From NCBI RefSeq assembly GCF_013423955.1, contig NZ_JACCKX010000001.1, forward strand, positions 496,001-560,000: DNA of 64,000 nt. Direction: 5' to 3'. Position 1 is the stretch's first letter; each line of letters opens with the position of its first letter. A program made the translations under genes and the position numbers. Below are positions 49,168 through 62,976 of this stretch, one piece after another. This stretch comes from Ottowia beijingensis (GTDB lineage: Bacteria > Pseudomonadota > Gammaproteobacteria > Burkholderiales > Burkholderiaceae_C). A model generated the notes under the pieces. It was given only the letters and a program-made list of their open reading frames with translations. It searched no databases and had not been told where the DNA came from.

Positions 49168-49370
49168 GAAAATCATTCTATCGGGCCGCCTGCAACCCAG
49201 TCGTGCGCGCGCCCAAAGCCGGCACATGGGGTTGCCGGCGCAGATCGCAAGCCTTCAAGTTAGCGCGCGCCCACCGGGAAGCCCCCAAACGGTGGGCGGC
49301 CGGTTGACAAGCGCGAAGTTGTTACAGCACACTCAGGCGGCAAGGATGGAAGTCATAGAAGGAGACCCCG

Positions 49371-49646
49371 ATGCCCATTGGAAAAGTCAAGTGGTTCAAC
49401 GACCTCAAAGGGTTTGGATTCATCGAGCCGGATGGCGGCGGCCCGGACGTGTTCGCGCATTTCTCGGCCATAGACATGGACGGCTTCAAGACACTGAAAG
49501 AAGGCGCCCGCGTCAGCTACGAAGTGAACCAGGGTCCCAAGGGCCTGCTGGCCATCAAGATCCGCACCGAACCGGCCGATGACGGCGTGGCCCAGGCCAT
49601 GCCATCAGCCCAGCCCGCCAGCGATCAGCCTCTGATGCCGAACTGA
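49371..49646 (+). CDS. Cold-shock domain protein
   Basis: 91 residues. [20 protein letters not shown] (RNP1) and [17 protein letters not shown] (RNP2) define a CspA-type nucleic-acid-binding domain, with [10 protein letters not shown] near its end. An Ala/Gln/Pro tail of ~25 residues is added. AGAAGGAGACC precedes the ATG. Monocistronic, with its own terminator. Such proteins act as RNA chaperones. Confidence 0.95.
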   Translation: MPIGKVKWFNDLKGFGFIEPDGGGPDVFAHFSAIDMDGFKTLKEGARVSYEVNQGPKGLLAIKIRTEPADDGVAQAMPSAQPASDQPLMPN

Positions 49647-49668
49647 CGGCGCGTTGCACGCGCCCAGC

Positions 49669-49695
49669 AAAAGCCCGGGCATGCCCGGGCTTTTT
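49669..49695 (+). terminator. Rho-independent terminator of the cold-shock gene
   Basis: AGCCCGGGC-AT-GCCCGGGCT then TTTTT, 22 bases after the stop. An A run on the other side could let it also serve icd from the minus strand. Confidence 0.88.
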
Positions 49696-49732
49696 GTGGA
49701 CGGCGCACCCGAAGGCGCGCCGGCAGCGGTGG

Positions 49733-50986
<1,254 letters not shown>

Positions 50987-51192
50987 GGAATGGAGTCTCC
51001 GAAGGGTGATACCGGGACCAGCGCCACGCCGCGGCGGGCATGGCCCTGAAAAGCGAAGTTCATTCTAGCCAGCGCTGCCCGCGTGCGGCCGAACGCCAGC
51101 GCGGCGGCGACAATGCAGGCTGCGCCAACGGCCTGGCGAACCTTTGCCGGCGCCCAGGTCAGATGCGCTTGTTGCCTTTCATTGCCACCGCC

Positions 51193-51666
51193 ATGCGTTC
51201 ATCCCTCCGCCGCCACCTGCTTGCCATCCTCGCCGTTCTGGCCTGCGCGCCCGCCTTCGCACAACTGGCGCCCGCCGGCCAGCCGCAGCTCGATCTGCCG
51301 CGCACCACGCTCAGCATCGGCATGCACCGCATCGACACGCAGCTGGCCACCGCACCCGAGCAGCGCCAGATCGGCCTGATGCACCGCAAGGAAATGCCGC
51401 AGCATGAGGGCATGCTGTTCATCTTCGAGCAACCCGCCACGCAGTGCTTCTGGATGCGCAACACGCTGATCCCGCTGACGGCCGCCTTCGTGGCCGACGA
51501 CGGCAGCATCGTCAACCTGGCCGACATGCAGCCGCTTCAGGAAACCAGCCACTGCTCGGCCAAGCCGGTGCGCTATGTGCTGGAGATGAACCAGGGCTGG
51601 TTCAAGCAACGCAACCTGAAGGCCGGCGCCCGGTTGCGCGGCAAGCCGTTCGAGGCCGCGCGCTGA
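51193..51666 (+). CDS. DUF192 family exported protein
   Basis: 157 residues. ATG 51193 gives the signal peptide MRSSLRRHLLAILAVLACAPAFA; an in-frame ATG at 51163 is less suitable. The DUF192 fold follows: APEQRQIGLMHRKEMPQHEG, MLFIFEQPATQCFWMRNTLI, PLTAAFVADDGSIVNLADMQ and VRYVLEMNQGWFKQRNLKAG. Function unknown; often located near central-metabolism genes in betaproteobacteria. Confidence 0.87.
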   Translation: MRSSLRRHLLAILAVLACAPAFAQLAPAGQPQLDLPRTTLSIGMHRIDTQLATAPEQRQIGLMHRKEMPQHEGMLFIFEQPATQCFWMRNTLIPLTAAFVADDGSIVNLADMQPLQETSHCSAKPVRYVLEMNQGWFKQRNLKAGARLRGKPFEAAR

Positions 51667-51671
51667 TTTTT

Positions 51672-51725
51672 AGCCAAAACCACCTCCAGCGTTTATGCAG
51701 CAAGCGCTGGCAGCTATGATTATTG
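51672..51725 (-). repeat. AGCTGCT-GCGC palindromic repeat, copy L
   Basis: Minus-strand reading: TAATCATAGCTGCCAGCGCT, an 11-base loop, ACGCTGGAGGTGGTTTTGG. Between the DUF192 gene and the terminator of the convergent icd2. Confidence 0.7.
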
Positions 51726-51750
51726 AACCAATCGGCTTGATGATCCTATG

Positions 51751-51773
51751 AAAAACGGCGCCCGCAGGCGCCG
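51751..51773 (-). terminator. Rho-independent terminator of the monomeric isocitrate dehydrogenase gene
   Basis: Minus strand: CGGCGCC-TGCG-GGCGCCG then TTTTT. It begins 27 bases after the stop at 51800. Confidence 0.8.
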
Positions 51774-51799
51774 CTGTTGGGTTCAGTCCAGGACAGCGA

Positions 51800-54034
<2,235 letters not shown>

Positions 54035-54210
54035 GGGGGTCTCTCCGGTTGTCGTTGTTGGCATGCCGCGGGGCGAACGCTGGTGGCGTCGGCGCGGCAT
54101 GGTGTCATGCCTTCCTGACGCGGCGCTCACGCAGACCGCGTCGGTTGCGGCGCCTATTGTGACAAATGGCAGGCCTCATCATCCGCCCGGGGTTGGCGTG
54201 CGGTGGCCGC

Positions 54211-54259
54211 AAGCTATGCTTTTGCTAGCTTGCAGCGCCTATCAGGCATTGATTTCATG
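54211..54259 (+). repeat. AGCTGCT-GCGC palindromic repeat, copy M
   Basis: AAGCTATGCTTTTGCTAGCTT, GCAGCGCC, ATTGATTTCATG. In the divergent gap between icd2 and the isochorismatase stop, 54035-54391; I see no gene in that gap. Confidence 0.55.
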
Positions 54260-54391
54260 CGAAAAACACCATGAAATCAGCATGGACAATGCGCAAGCAG
54301 CTACGTTATTCGCAGCAAGCCGCGCTGGCCCAGGCCCATGGGTCCAGCGCCGTCAGCCCCGAGCGCTCCTGATCACCCCTGGGCGAGGAAA

Positions 54392-54991
54392 CTATTTGAT
54401 CAGCGCCTGCAAGGCCCTGAACTGCGGATGTTCGCAGTCGCGCAGCCACTCGAAGCCGACCATCTCGGTCGTCACCAGTTCGCAGCCGGCGCCGGCCAGG
54501 CGGTCGTAGGCGGCGTCGCGGTTGCGTTCGGTGCGCGAGCTGCAGGCGTCGGTTACCACCCACACGTCCCACTCGGCTTCCAGCAGGCTCAGCGCGGTCT
54601 GCAGCAGGCAGACGTGCGTCTCACAGCCGGCGATGACCACGGTGCCGCGCTCGGGCGCCGCCTGCACCGGCTTCTGCAGGTGCTTGGGCAGGCTGCGCGC
54701 GTTGCCGCGCGGGGCCGGCGCGGGCGGGGCCAGCAAAGGCTGCAGTTCCTCGGCGCCGCTGAAAGCCATCTTGGGCACGATGCGGTCGCACAGCGCCGCC
54801 AGCGCTTCGTCGGTGCCGCCCAGCTTGGCCGGGTTCTGCTCGGTCGCCCACACGGGCACGTCGACCAGCCTGGCCATCTGCGCCAGCCGGCGCGCGTTGG
54901 CCACCACCGCCGCCGCGTCGTGGATGGCGGGCATGAGGCGGGCCTGGTAGTCGATCAGCACCAGCTGGCAGTCATCGGCGTCGAGCAGCAT
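54392..54991 (-). CDS. Isochorismatase-family cysteine hydrolase
   Basis: 199 residues from ATG 54991. The family Asp is in VLIDYQARLMPAI, the Lys in VPKMAFSG and the nucleophile Cys in VVIAGCETHVCLLQTALSLL. An inserted Pro/Arg loop (LLAPPAPAPRGNARSLPKHL) is unusual. Members hydrolyse amides or isochorismate. This one resembles YcaC-like hydrolases (SSRTERNRDAAYDRLAGAGC). Its substrate is unknown. Confidence 0.87.
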   Translation of the reverse strand: MLLDADDCQLVLIDYQARLMPAIHDAAAVVANARRLAQMARLVDVPVWATEQNPAKLGGTDEALAALCDRIVPKMAFSGAEELQPLLAPPAPAPRGNARSLPKHLQKPVQAAPERGTVVIAGCETHVCLLQTALSLLEAEWDVWVVTDACSSRTERNRDAAYDRLAGAGCELVTTEMVGFEWLRDCEHPQFRALQALIK

Positions 54992-55028
54992 GAGAATCCT
55001 CCAGGCGGCGCCTGGCAAGGGCACCAAA

Positions 55029-55064
55029 GAAAAACGCTCCGAAGTCAGGTCACTTCGGAGCGTT
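55029..55064 (-). terminator. Rho-independent terminator after tRNA-Val
   Basis: AACGCTCCGAAGT (33-45) and ACTTCGGAGCGTT (52-64) pair perfectly around 6 bases; TTTTTCTTT follows on the minus strand. It ends transcripts from tRNA-Val and perhaps the isc-dnaQ unit. The plus side has CATTTT only. Confidence 0.85.
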
Positions 55065-55074
55065 CATTTTGACT

Positions 55075-55149
55075 TGGTGGGTGATACATGGATCGAACAT
55101 GTGACCCCTGCCGTGTGAAGGCAGTGCTCTACCGCTGAGCTAATCACCC
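55075..55149 (-). tRNA. tRNA-Val (anticodon CAC)
   Basis: A 75-base cloverleaf on the minus strand. The acceptor GGGTGAT pairs with ATCACCC, the D arm reads TTAGCTCAGCGGTAGAGC and the anticodon arm is CTGCC-TTCACAC-GGCAG with CAC at the anticodon. The T arm is CATGTTCGATCCATG. A, then an encoded CCA, ends it. It lies 49 bases downstream of dnaQ and reads GUG valine codons. Confidence 0.96.
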
Positions 55150-55198
55150 GTTTCGCGTGTTCGGCGAAGCATGGAATTATATACCAGTATTTTCCCGC

Positions 55199-55915
55199 TC
55201 AGGCAGCCGCCGCATGATCGGCCTGCCACACCAGCTTGCCGCCGCTGGCCTTGTCGATCTGCGCCAGCACGTCGGCGTGCGCGGTCAGCTCCTGCGCGTT
55301 GGCGGTCAGCACGGGCAGGTCGAACACGCTCAGGTCGATGCGTTCGCCCTCGGCGCCCTGCTCGCCGACGTCGCCCAGGTCGATCAGCAATGCCTCCTGC
55401 CCGCGCGTGAGGTTGATGTAGACGTCGGCCAGCAGCTCGGCATCGAGCAGCGCCCCGTGCAGCGTGCGGCCCGAGTTGTCGACGCCCAGGCGGTCGCACA
55501 GCGCATCCAGGCTGTTGCGCTTGCCGGGGTACAGTTGCTTGGCCATGGCCAGGGTGTCGGTGACCTCGCTCACGAAGCTGGTGAACACCGGCTTGCCCAG
55601 GCGCTCCAGTTCCTTGTCGAGAAAGCCGATGTCGAACGCCGCGTTGTGGATGATGATCTCGGCGCCTTCGAGGTAACGCAGGATCTCCTCGGCCACTTCG
55701 GCGAACTTGGGCTTGTCGCGCAGGAACTCGGTGGTCAGCCCGTGTACGCGCAACGCGTCTTCGTGGCTGTCGCGCTCGGGGTTGACGTAGAAGTGCAGGT
55801 TGTTGCCGGTGAGCTTGCGGTTCAGCAGCTCGACGCAGCCGATCTCGATGATGCGGTCGCCGCTTTCGGCCGAAAGGCCGGTGGTTTCGGTGTCGAGGAC
55901 GATCTGGCGCGACAT
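55199..55915 (-). CDS. dnaQ: DNA polymerase III epsilon subunit (proofreading exonuclease)
   Basis: 238 residues. ATG 55915 gives MSRQIVLDTETTGL with the ExoI Asp/Glu pair. ExoII is IIHNAAFDIGFLDKELERLG and ExoIII HGALLDAELLADVYINLTRG. The C-terminal ~50 residues, which bind the alpha subunit, are present. Upstream in-frame sequence crosses palindromic repeat copy N, so the internal ATG is right. It is the last protein gene after the isc cluster, a frequent arrangement in Comamonadaceae. Confidence 0.95.
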   Translation of the reverse strand: MSRQIVLDTETTGLSAESGDRIIEIGCVELLNRKLTGNNLHFYVNPERDSHEDALRVHGLTTEFLRDKPKFAEVAEEILRYLEGAEIIIHNAAFDIGFLDKELERLGKPVFTSFVSEVTDTLAMAKQLYPGKRNSLDALCDRLGVDNSGRTLHGALLDAELLADVYINLTRGQEALLIDLGDVGEQGAEGERIDLSVFDLPVLTANAQELTAHADVLAQIDKASGGKLVWQADHAAAA

Positions 55916-55932
55916 GGAGTGTTGAACGTTTG

Positions 55933-55978
55933 TTATCGAAAACAGAGCTGCTGGCGCCCGCCAGTCAATGATTTCAGT
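55933..55978 (+). repeat. AGCTGCT-GCGC palindromic repeat, copy N
   Basis: TTATCGAAAACAGAGCTGCT, GGCGCCCGCCAGTCAATGAT, TTCAG. Between fdx and dnaQ. Confidence 0.6.
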
Positions 55979-56066
55979 TGTTTTTCTCTTGAAACCATTA
56001 CCAGTAAAGCGCAAGCCACTATTGATTCATGAGCACCCGGTGATTCACGCCGAACGCGCCAGCGGT

Positions 56067-56405
56067 TCAGTGGTTTTCCCGCGCATGGTTGATGGAGTAG
56101 CGCGGGATTTCCACCGTCAGGTCCGTCTTGCCCACGATGGCCTGGCACGACAGGCGCGACAGCGGCTCCAGGCCCCAGGCGCGGTCGAGCAGGTCTTCCT
56201 CCTCCTCCTCGGCTTCGTTCAGCGAATCGAAACCCTCGCGCACGATGCAGTGGCAGGTGGTGCAGGCGCGGCTCATCTCGCAGGCGTGCTCGATGGGGAT
56301 GTCGTTGTCCAGCAGCGCCTCGCAGATCGAGTCGCCCACGTTGGCCTGGATCTCTGCGCCTTCGGGGCAGTACTCGGGATGGGGAAGAACGGTGATGGTG
56401 GGCAT
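56067..56405 (-). CDS. fdx: ISC-type [2Fe-2S] ferredoxin
   Basis: 112 residues. Cluster ligands are in EHACEMSRACTTCHC (three of them, CX5CX2C) and LSRLSCQAIVG. An acidic segment (NEAEEEEEDLLDRAWGLEPL) is typical of Fdx, which supplies electrons for cluster assembly on IscU. It begins 5 bases after the hscA stop. Confidence 0.96.
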   Translation of the reverse strand: MPTITVLPHPEYCPEGAEIQANVGDSICEALLDNDIPIEHACEMSRACTTCHCIVREGFDSLNEAEEEEEDLLDRAWGLEPLSRLSCQAIVGKTDLTVEIPRYSINHARENH

Positions 56406-56410
56406 GGTGT

Positions 56411-58270
<1,860 letters not shown>

Positions 58271-58300
58271 ACAGCGGGGTTCAGAAATGCGCGCGAAAAA

Positions 58301-58816
58301 TCATTCGAGTGTCGCACGCTTGCGGTCGATGTCGCCGGCCAGCCTGTCGAGAAACATCAGTGCCCGCACGGTTTGGGCGGCGGCTGGCCAGTCGTGCTGG
58401 GCATCCATCTGTTGCTCCAGTTTCAGGAGCATCTCGCGCTTCAGCGTGGCCGACTGGCGGCCGATTTCATCCATGGCCGCGGCGTCGACCGCGTCGTCCA
58501 CCGCCTCGCGCAGCTCCATCTGCTGCATCAGGAACTCCGCCGGCATGGCGGTGTTGCTTTCTGCGTCGATGGGCGCGCCGTTCAGCTCGCACAGGTAGGC
58601 CGCGCGCTTCAGTGGATCCTTCAGCCGGCGATAGGCCTCGTTGATGCGCGCCGACCACTGCATGGCCACACGCTGCGCGGCCGCGCCCTGGGCGGCGAAC
58701 TTGTCGGGGTGCACCTGCCGCTGCAGCTCCTTCCAGCGCGCATCGAGCTGCGCCGCGTCCTGCGCGAAGCGGGGCGGCACGGCGAACAGCTCGAAGTCGG
58801 TGGATTGCAGGTTCAT
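58301..58816 (-). CDS. hscB: HscB, J-domain co-chaperone
   Basis: 171 residues. The J domain occupies ~1-75: FELFAVPPRFAQDAAQLDAR, then the HPD motif in RQVHPDKFAAQG and SARINEAYRRLKDPLKRAAY. The C-terminal helical bundle (FLMQQMELREAVDDAVDAAA) binds IscU. The ATG overlaps the stop of the preceding small gene (ATGA). Confidence 0.95.
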   Translation of the reverse strand: MNLQSTDFELFAVPPRFAQDAAQLDARWKELQRQVHPDKFAAQGAAAQRVAMQWSARINEAYRRLKDPLKRAAYLCELNGAPIDAESNTAMPAEFLMQQMELREAVDDAVDAAAMDEIGRQSATLKREMLLKLEQQMDAQHDWPAAAQTVRALMFLDRLAGDIDRKRATLE

Positions 58817-59037
58817 GGATGCGGATCGTGTGAAACGGGTGGCACCGGCGCCACCATGCCGGTGGGCAGTTCAGCAAGGGCCTCGGCCGGCGCCTCGACA
58901 CGCCAGATGTCGACGCAACAGCCGCAGCCCTGGTTGTCGGAGCACTGGATGCGCGTGCCCCAGCGGCGAAACCACGCGTTGACGGCCAGGATGTCGCGTT
59001 CGTTGTCGATCGTGACGCTGACCGTCGCCTTCGCCAT
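58813..59037 (-). CDS. Small cysteine-rich protein inside the isc operon
   Basis: 74 residues (MAKATVSVTIDNERDILAVN...). A cysteine cluster, RIQCSDNQGCGCCVDIWRVE, occupies ~31-50 with four cysteines within 10 residues. The tail is Pro-rich. The N-terminal TVSVTIDNERDILAVNAWF resembles a small alpha-beta fold. It lies between iscA and hscB and is coupled to hscB by an ATGA overlap, so a role in Fe-S assembly or metal binding is a reasonable guess, not shown. I do not know a family name. Confidence 0.72.
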   Translation of the reverse strand: MAKATVSVTIDNERDILAVNAWFRRWGTRIQCSDNQGCGCCVDIWRVEAPAEALAELPTGMVAPVPPVSHDPHP

Positions 59038-59055
59038 GCTCGGGCGCGCGCGCTG

Positions 59056-59379
59056 TCAGACGCGGAACGATTCGCCGCAGCCGCAGCGGTCGCGCTCGTT
59101 GGGGTTGTTGAAGCGAAAGCCCTCGTTCAGGCCCTCGCGCACGTAGTCGAGTTCGGTGCCGTCGATGTAGGCCAGGCTCTTGGGGTCGATCATCAGCTTG
59201 ACGCCGTGCTGCTCGAACAGCTCGTCCTCGGGCGCGACCTCGTCCACGTATTCGAGCTTGTAGGCCAGGCCCGAACAGCCCGTGGTCTTGACGCCCAGGC
59301 GCACGCCCACCCCTTTGCCACGCTTGGCGAGGTATTTGGTGACGTGCCGCGCAGCGGCTTCGCTCAATGTGACGGCCAT
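59056..59379 (-). CDS. iscA: IscA, A-type iron-sulfur carrier
   Basis: 107 residues. [20 protein letters not shown] begins the fold; the three metal/cluster cysteines are in [18 protein letters not shown] and DRCGCGESF. It accepts clusters from IscU and passes them to target enzymes. The start at ATG 59379 is favoured over upstream frames because the family begins with this helix. Confidence 0.96.
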   Translation of the reverse strand: MAVTLSEAAARHVTKYLAKRGKGVGVRLGVKTTGCSGLAYKLEYVDEVAPEDELFEQHGVKLMIDPKSLAYIDGTELDYVREGLNEGFRFNNPNERDRCGCGESFRV

Positions 59380-59395
59380 GATGCTTTCTTCGATT

Positions 59396-59749
59396 TCAGT
59401 TCTTGCGCAATGCAATGGTGAGCAGGACGACCGAGCCCACGACGGCCAGCAACTGGTGCGGCTCGCCGCGCTGCAGGTACATCAGCTCGCCTTCGGTCAG
59501 GCGTGCCTTGGGGCGCGGATCGGGCTCGCCCAGCGCGTGCGAGATGACGTCGACACAACCCTTGATGCACTGCATCGTGATCTCGCCGTCGACCCGGTGA
59601 TCCAGCATGCGCCGGCCCTCGGGCATCAGCAGCAGCATCACCTCCAGGTCCTCGCCCTTGAACAGCGCCCGCGATTCGAACTCGGTCGGCAGCGGACCTT
59701 CGGGGACGAGTGCCTGCGTCTGTCCGGGCAAGAGGTGATCAAGTGCCAT
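59396..59749 (-). CDS. Cupin-like protein between iscU and iscA
   Basis: 117 residues from ATG 59749. A cupin-like barrel: [60 protein letters not shown], then [14 protein letters not shown]. The two histidines around HRV and GEPHQL fall where cupin metal ligands lie. It is transcribed with iscU and iscA. Small cupins at this site are seen in some Burkholderiales. Role unknown. Confidence 0.75.
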   Translation of the reverse strand: MALDHLLPGQTQALVPEGPLPTEFESRALFKGEDLEVMLLLMPEGRRMLDHRVDGEITMQCIKGCVDVISHALGEPDPRPKARLTEGELMYLQRGEPHQLLAVVGSVVLLTIALRKN

Positions 59750-59829
59750 GTCCAAGAGCCTTTCGTGAGAACAACGCGTTGGTGATCGCGCCGCGGCGTG
59801 CGCGGCACACGTGGGTTGCGTCGGCGCCT

Positions 59830-60221
59830 TCAGGCGGCGACGGTGTGCTTGTTCTTGTAATCCTGCACCGCCGCCTTGATGGCGTCCTCGGCCAGGATCG
59901 AGCAGTGAATTTTCACCGGCGGCAGGGCCAGCTCTTCGGCGATCTGGCTGTTCTTCAGCTCGGCCGCCTCGTCCAGCGTCTTGCCCTTGACCCATTCGGT
60001 GACGAGCGAGCTGGAGGCGATGGCCGAACCGCAGCCGTAGGTCTTGAAGCGCGCGTCCTCGATCACGCCCGTCTGCGGGTTGACCTTGATCTGCAGCTTC
60101 ATCACGTCGCCGCAGGCCGGTGCGCCGACCATGCCGGTGCCCACGCTGTCGTCGCCCTTGTCAAAGCTGCCGACGTTGCGGGGTTCTCGTAGTGGTCAAT
60201 GACTTTTTCAGAATAGGCCAT
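59830..60221 (-). CDS. iscU: IscU scaffold protein (one frame break)
   Basis: Scaffold on which [2Fe-2S] clusters are built. ATG 60221 begins MAYSEKVIDHYENP; a C is missing near 60181 before RNVGSFDKGDDSV. The rest is intact: GAPACGDVMKLQIKVNPQTG, ARFKTYGCGSAIASSSLVTE and LPPVKIHCSILAEDAIKAAV hold the three cluster cysteines; LPPVK is the HscA-binding motif. ~130 residues. The frame loss in a key gene is most likely a read error. Confidence 0.95.
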
Positions 60222-60236
60222 GGTGTTTACTCCTTT

Positions 60237-60290
60237 ATTGATAGCTATTTGCGCTTTGTGGATGGGCGCTAGCGGTCAATCTGATTCAAG
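60237..60290 (+). repeat. AGCTGCT-GCGC palindromic repeat, copy P
   Basis: ATTGATAGCTATTTGCGC, an 11-base loop, GCGCTAGCGGTCAATCTGATT. It fills the iscS-iscU gap. Confidence 0.75.
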
Positions 60291-60292
60291 AT

Positions 60293-61513
60293 TCAATGTG
60301 CCGCCCACTGGATGGTGGACAGGTCGATGCCTTCCTGGTGCATCTCCCACAGCGGGCTGAGTTCACGCAGCTTGGCGACGTTCTCGCGGATCGTCTGGAT
60401 GGCGTAGTCGATCTCTTCCTCGGTGGTGAAGCGGCCGATGGTCATGCGCAGGCTGCTGTGGGCCAGTTCGTCGCTGCGGCCCAGGGCGCGCAGCACGTAG
60501 CTGGGTTCCAGCGATGCCGAAGTGCAGGCCGAGCCGGACGAAACCGCCAGCCCCTTGATGCCCATGATCAGCGACTCGCCCTCGACGTAGTTGAAGCTCA
60601 TGTTCAGGTTCTGCGGCACACGGCGTTCCAGGCTGCCGTTGATGAAGACCTGCTCGATCTCCTTCAGGCCGTCCAGCAGGCGCTTCTGCAGGCGTGCGGC
60701 GTGGGCGTTGTCCTCTTGCATCTGCGCCTTGGCGATGCGGTAGGCCTCGCCCATGCCGACGATCTGGTGCGTGGGCAGCGTGCCGCTGCGCATGCCGCGC
60801 TCGTGGCCGCCGCCGTGCATCTGCGCCTCCAGGCGCACGCGCGGCTTGCGGCGCACGTACAGCGCGCCCACGCCCTTGGGGCCGTAGGTCTTGTGCGCGG
60901 TCAGGCTCATCAGGTCGACGGGCAGCGTCTTCAGGTCGATCTCGACACGGCCCGTGGCCTGCGCCGCGTCGACGTGCAGCAGCACGCCCTTCTCGCGGCA
61001 GATGGCGCCGATGGCGGCGATGTCCTGGATCACGCCGATCTCGTTGTTGACGAACAGCACGCTGGCCAGGATGGTGTCGGGGCGGATGGCGGCCTTGAAC
61101 TTGTCCAGATCCAGCAGACCGTCTTCCTGCACGTCGAGGTAGGTCACTTCGAAGCCCTGGCGCTCCAGCTCGCGCATGGTGTCCAGCGTGGCTTTGTGCT
61201 CGGTCTTGAGGGTGATGAGGTGCTTGCCCTTGCCCTTGTAGAAGTGGGCCGCGCCCTTGAGCGCCAGGTTGGTGGATTCGGTGGCGCCGCTGGTCCACAC
61301 GATCTCGCGCGGGTCGGCACCGATCAGGTCGGCCACCTGCTCGCGGGCGGTTTCAACGGCTTTCTCGGCCTCCCAGCCCCAGGCGTGGCTGCGGCTGGCG
61401 GCATTGCCGAAGTGCTCGTACAACCACGGCACCATGGCGTCGACCACGCGCGGGTCGCACGGCGTGGTGGCGCCGTAGTCCATGTAGATGGGGAAATGCG
61501 GAGTCTGGCTCAT
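60293..61513 (-). CDS. iscS: IscS cysteine desulfurase
   Basis: 406 residues. It moves sulfur from cysteine to IscU and other acceptors. ATG 61513 gives [23 protein letters not shown] contacts are [33 protein letters not shown] and the Schiff-base Lys in [17 protein letters not shown]; the active Cys loop is [20 protein letters not shown]. The C-terminal [20 protein letters not shown] is the IscU-binding tail. A TTG four codons upstream is less likely as start. Confidence 0.97.
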   Translation of the reverse strand: MSQTPHFPIYMDYGATTPCDPRVVDAMVPWLYEHFGNAASRSHAWGWEAEKAVETAREQVADLIGADPREIVWTSGATESTNLALKGAAHFYKGKGKHLITLKTEHKATLDTMRELERQGFEVTYLDVQEDGLLDLDKFKAAIRPDTILASVLFVNNEIGVIQDIAAIGAICREKGVLLHVDAAQATGRVEIDLKTLPVDLMSLTAHKTYGPKGVGALYVRRKPRVRLEAQMHGGGHERGMRSGTLPTHQIVGMGEAYRIAKAQMQEDNAHAARLQKRLLDGLKEIEQVFINGSLERRVPQNLNMSFNYVEGESLIMGIKGLAVSSGSACTSASLEPSYVLRALGRSDELAHSSLRMTIGRFTTEEEIDYAIQTIRENVAKLRELSPLWEMHQEGIDLSTIQWAAH

Positions 61514-61552
61514 GGCGAATGGCAATCGCAGGGTTCTGGTTGGTTTATGAAC

Positions 61553-61608
61553 GTTTTCGGCCTCCAGCGCTTGCCCAGCAAGCGCCAGCAGCTACTTATT
61601 TTGTAGTC
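61553..61608 (-). repeat. AGCTGCT-GCGC palindromic repeat, copy Q
   Basis: Minus strand: GACTACAAAATAAGTAGCTGC, TGGCGCTTGCTGGGCAAGCG, CTGGAGGCCG. It fills the iscR-iscS gap; the iscR stop codon lies inside it. Confidence 0.7.
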
Positions 61609-62128
61609 AACCCACCCAGTGCGAAGACCGAGTTGGGTGCGTTGACGCGGATCGGCTTGACCACCGGCGCGGACGAGATGGCGCGCTTGGTGGCGGGCTT
61701 GTCCTCGATCTCGATGCCGTTGGCGTGCTGGTCGTCCACCAGCTTCTGCAGCGTCACCGATTCCAGGAACTCGATCATGCGGTCGTTGAGCGAGGTCCAC
61801 AGATCGTGCGTCATGCAGCGCCCGCCCTCGCCGCGGCAATTTTCCTTGCCGCCGCAATGCGTGGCGTCCAGCGGCTCGTCGACCGAGGTGATGATGTCGG
61901 CCACCGTGATGTCGGCCGCCTTGCGGCCGAGCGAGTAGCCGCCCCCGGCCCGCGGGTGGATTCGACCAGCTCGTGCCGGCGCAGCTTGCCGAACAGTTGT
62001 TCGAGGTACGACAGCGAAATCTGCTGCCGCTGGCTGATGGCGGCCAGCGTGACCGGGCCGTTGTCCTGGCGCAAAGCCAAGTCGATCATGGCCGTGACGG
62101 CGAAACGTCCCTTGGTGGTTAGGCGCAT
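61596..62128 (-). CDS. iscR: IscR, Fe-S cluster-sensing repressor (one frame break)
   Basis: Rrf2-family regulator that carries a [2Fe-2S] cluster and represses the isc operon when clusters are plentiful. ATG 62128 gives [20 protein letters not shown]; the winged helix includes [21 protein letters not shown] base missing near 61955 precedes [20 protein letters not shown]. The cluster cysteines are in [20 protein letters not shown]. ~177 residues. First gene of the operon; a candidate binding site lies upstream at 62237-62261. Confidence 0.95.
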
Positions 62129-62236
62129 GTGAAGCTCCTTGGCGTATGGGTATGTCGATGGTTGTCGCAGGCCCTGGGACCGCGACCGATTCGGTGTCTG
62201 ACGGCTTGGGCAACCAGGATGGCGCTGCTGCCGTCT

Positions 62237-62261
62237 ATTTCCGAGTGTTTTGATCAAGTAT
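62237..62261 (-). promoter_or_regulatory. Candidate IscR type-1 operator upstream of iscR
   Basis: Minus strand ATACTTGATCAAAACACTCGG then AAAT, about 110 bases before the iscR ATG. The TTGA...CTCGG...AT pattern resembles the type-1 sites that [2Fe-2S]-IscR binds at the isc promoter of other proteobacteria. Judged by eye from memory of the motif. Confidence 0.5.
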
Positions 62262-62450
62262 ACAGCAATTCCCACTGCAGCGTGGGGCTTTGCGTGCGCT
62301 GGCGGCACTGCCTCGCAAGGCGCCGCCGGCTTTTCCTACACCGAGGTGGCCCTTGCACGGACATGCAGGGCACGGCCCCCGCCCTAAATTGCGGAGGACG
62401 TTTCAACCTCTCCCAGACAACCCCACCCAGACAACCGAAAGCCACCATTC

Positions 62451-62908
62451 ATGAAACCCCGTTCCACGCCTCGACCTTCCGCGCGCTGCTGGCCGCGGCG
62501 GTGCTGGCGGGCGGGCTGGCCGCCTGCGGTGGCCGCGACAACGACCGGCTCGGCGCGCACGACGCCCCTTCGTTCGAAACCCAGATGGCCCGCAGCCAGG
62601 CCGCTGCCGTGGAGGCGCAACGCAAGGCCGACGTGGCCGAGCAACAGGCGCGCGAGGCGCGGGCCGGACTGGATCGCGAAGCTGCCGCCGCCATTCACGA
62701 TGCCGACATCACCCAGGCGATCAGCGCACGCCTGGCGCGCGAGCGCAGCCTGCGCGAGGCGCCGATCAAGGTGCAGACGCTGCAGGGCGTCGTGTGGTTG
62801 CGGGGCCATGTACCGTCCGAAGCCGCGCGCTCGGACGCTGAATTGCTGGCCCGCACCACCGATGGCGTGCTGGCCGTGCGCAACCGGCTGGACGTGGTGA
62901 CGCGCTGA
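62451..62908 (+). CDS. BON-domain lipoprotein (one frame break)
   Basis: ATG 62451 (MKP), then a C missing from CCCC near 62460, then FHASTFRALLAAAVLAGGLA with lipobox LAAC at ~27. A coiled Ala/Glu/Gln-rich helix follows (AAAVEAQRKADVAEQQAREA), then one BON domain (DITQAISARLARERSLREAP, VQTLQGVVWLRGHVPSEAAR, TTDGVLAVRNRLDVV). Outer-membrane or periplasmic lipoproteins of this kind (OsmY/DolP-like) bind phospholipid or respond to envelope stress. ~152 residues. Confidence 0.82.
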
Positions 62909-62976
62909 CCGGCCGTCCTCGCTGGCCGTTTTCTACCGGTTTTCAACCAGTTCTCTTGACCCCGAAAGGAAACCCC

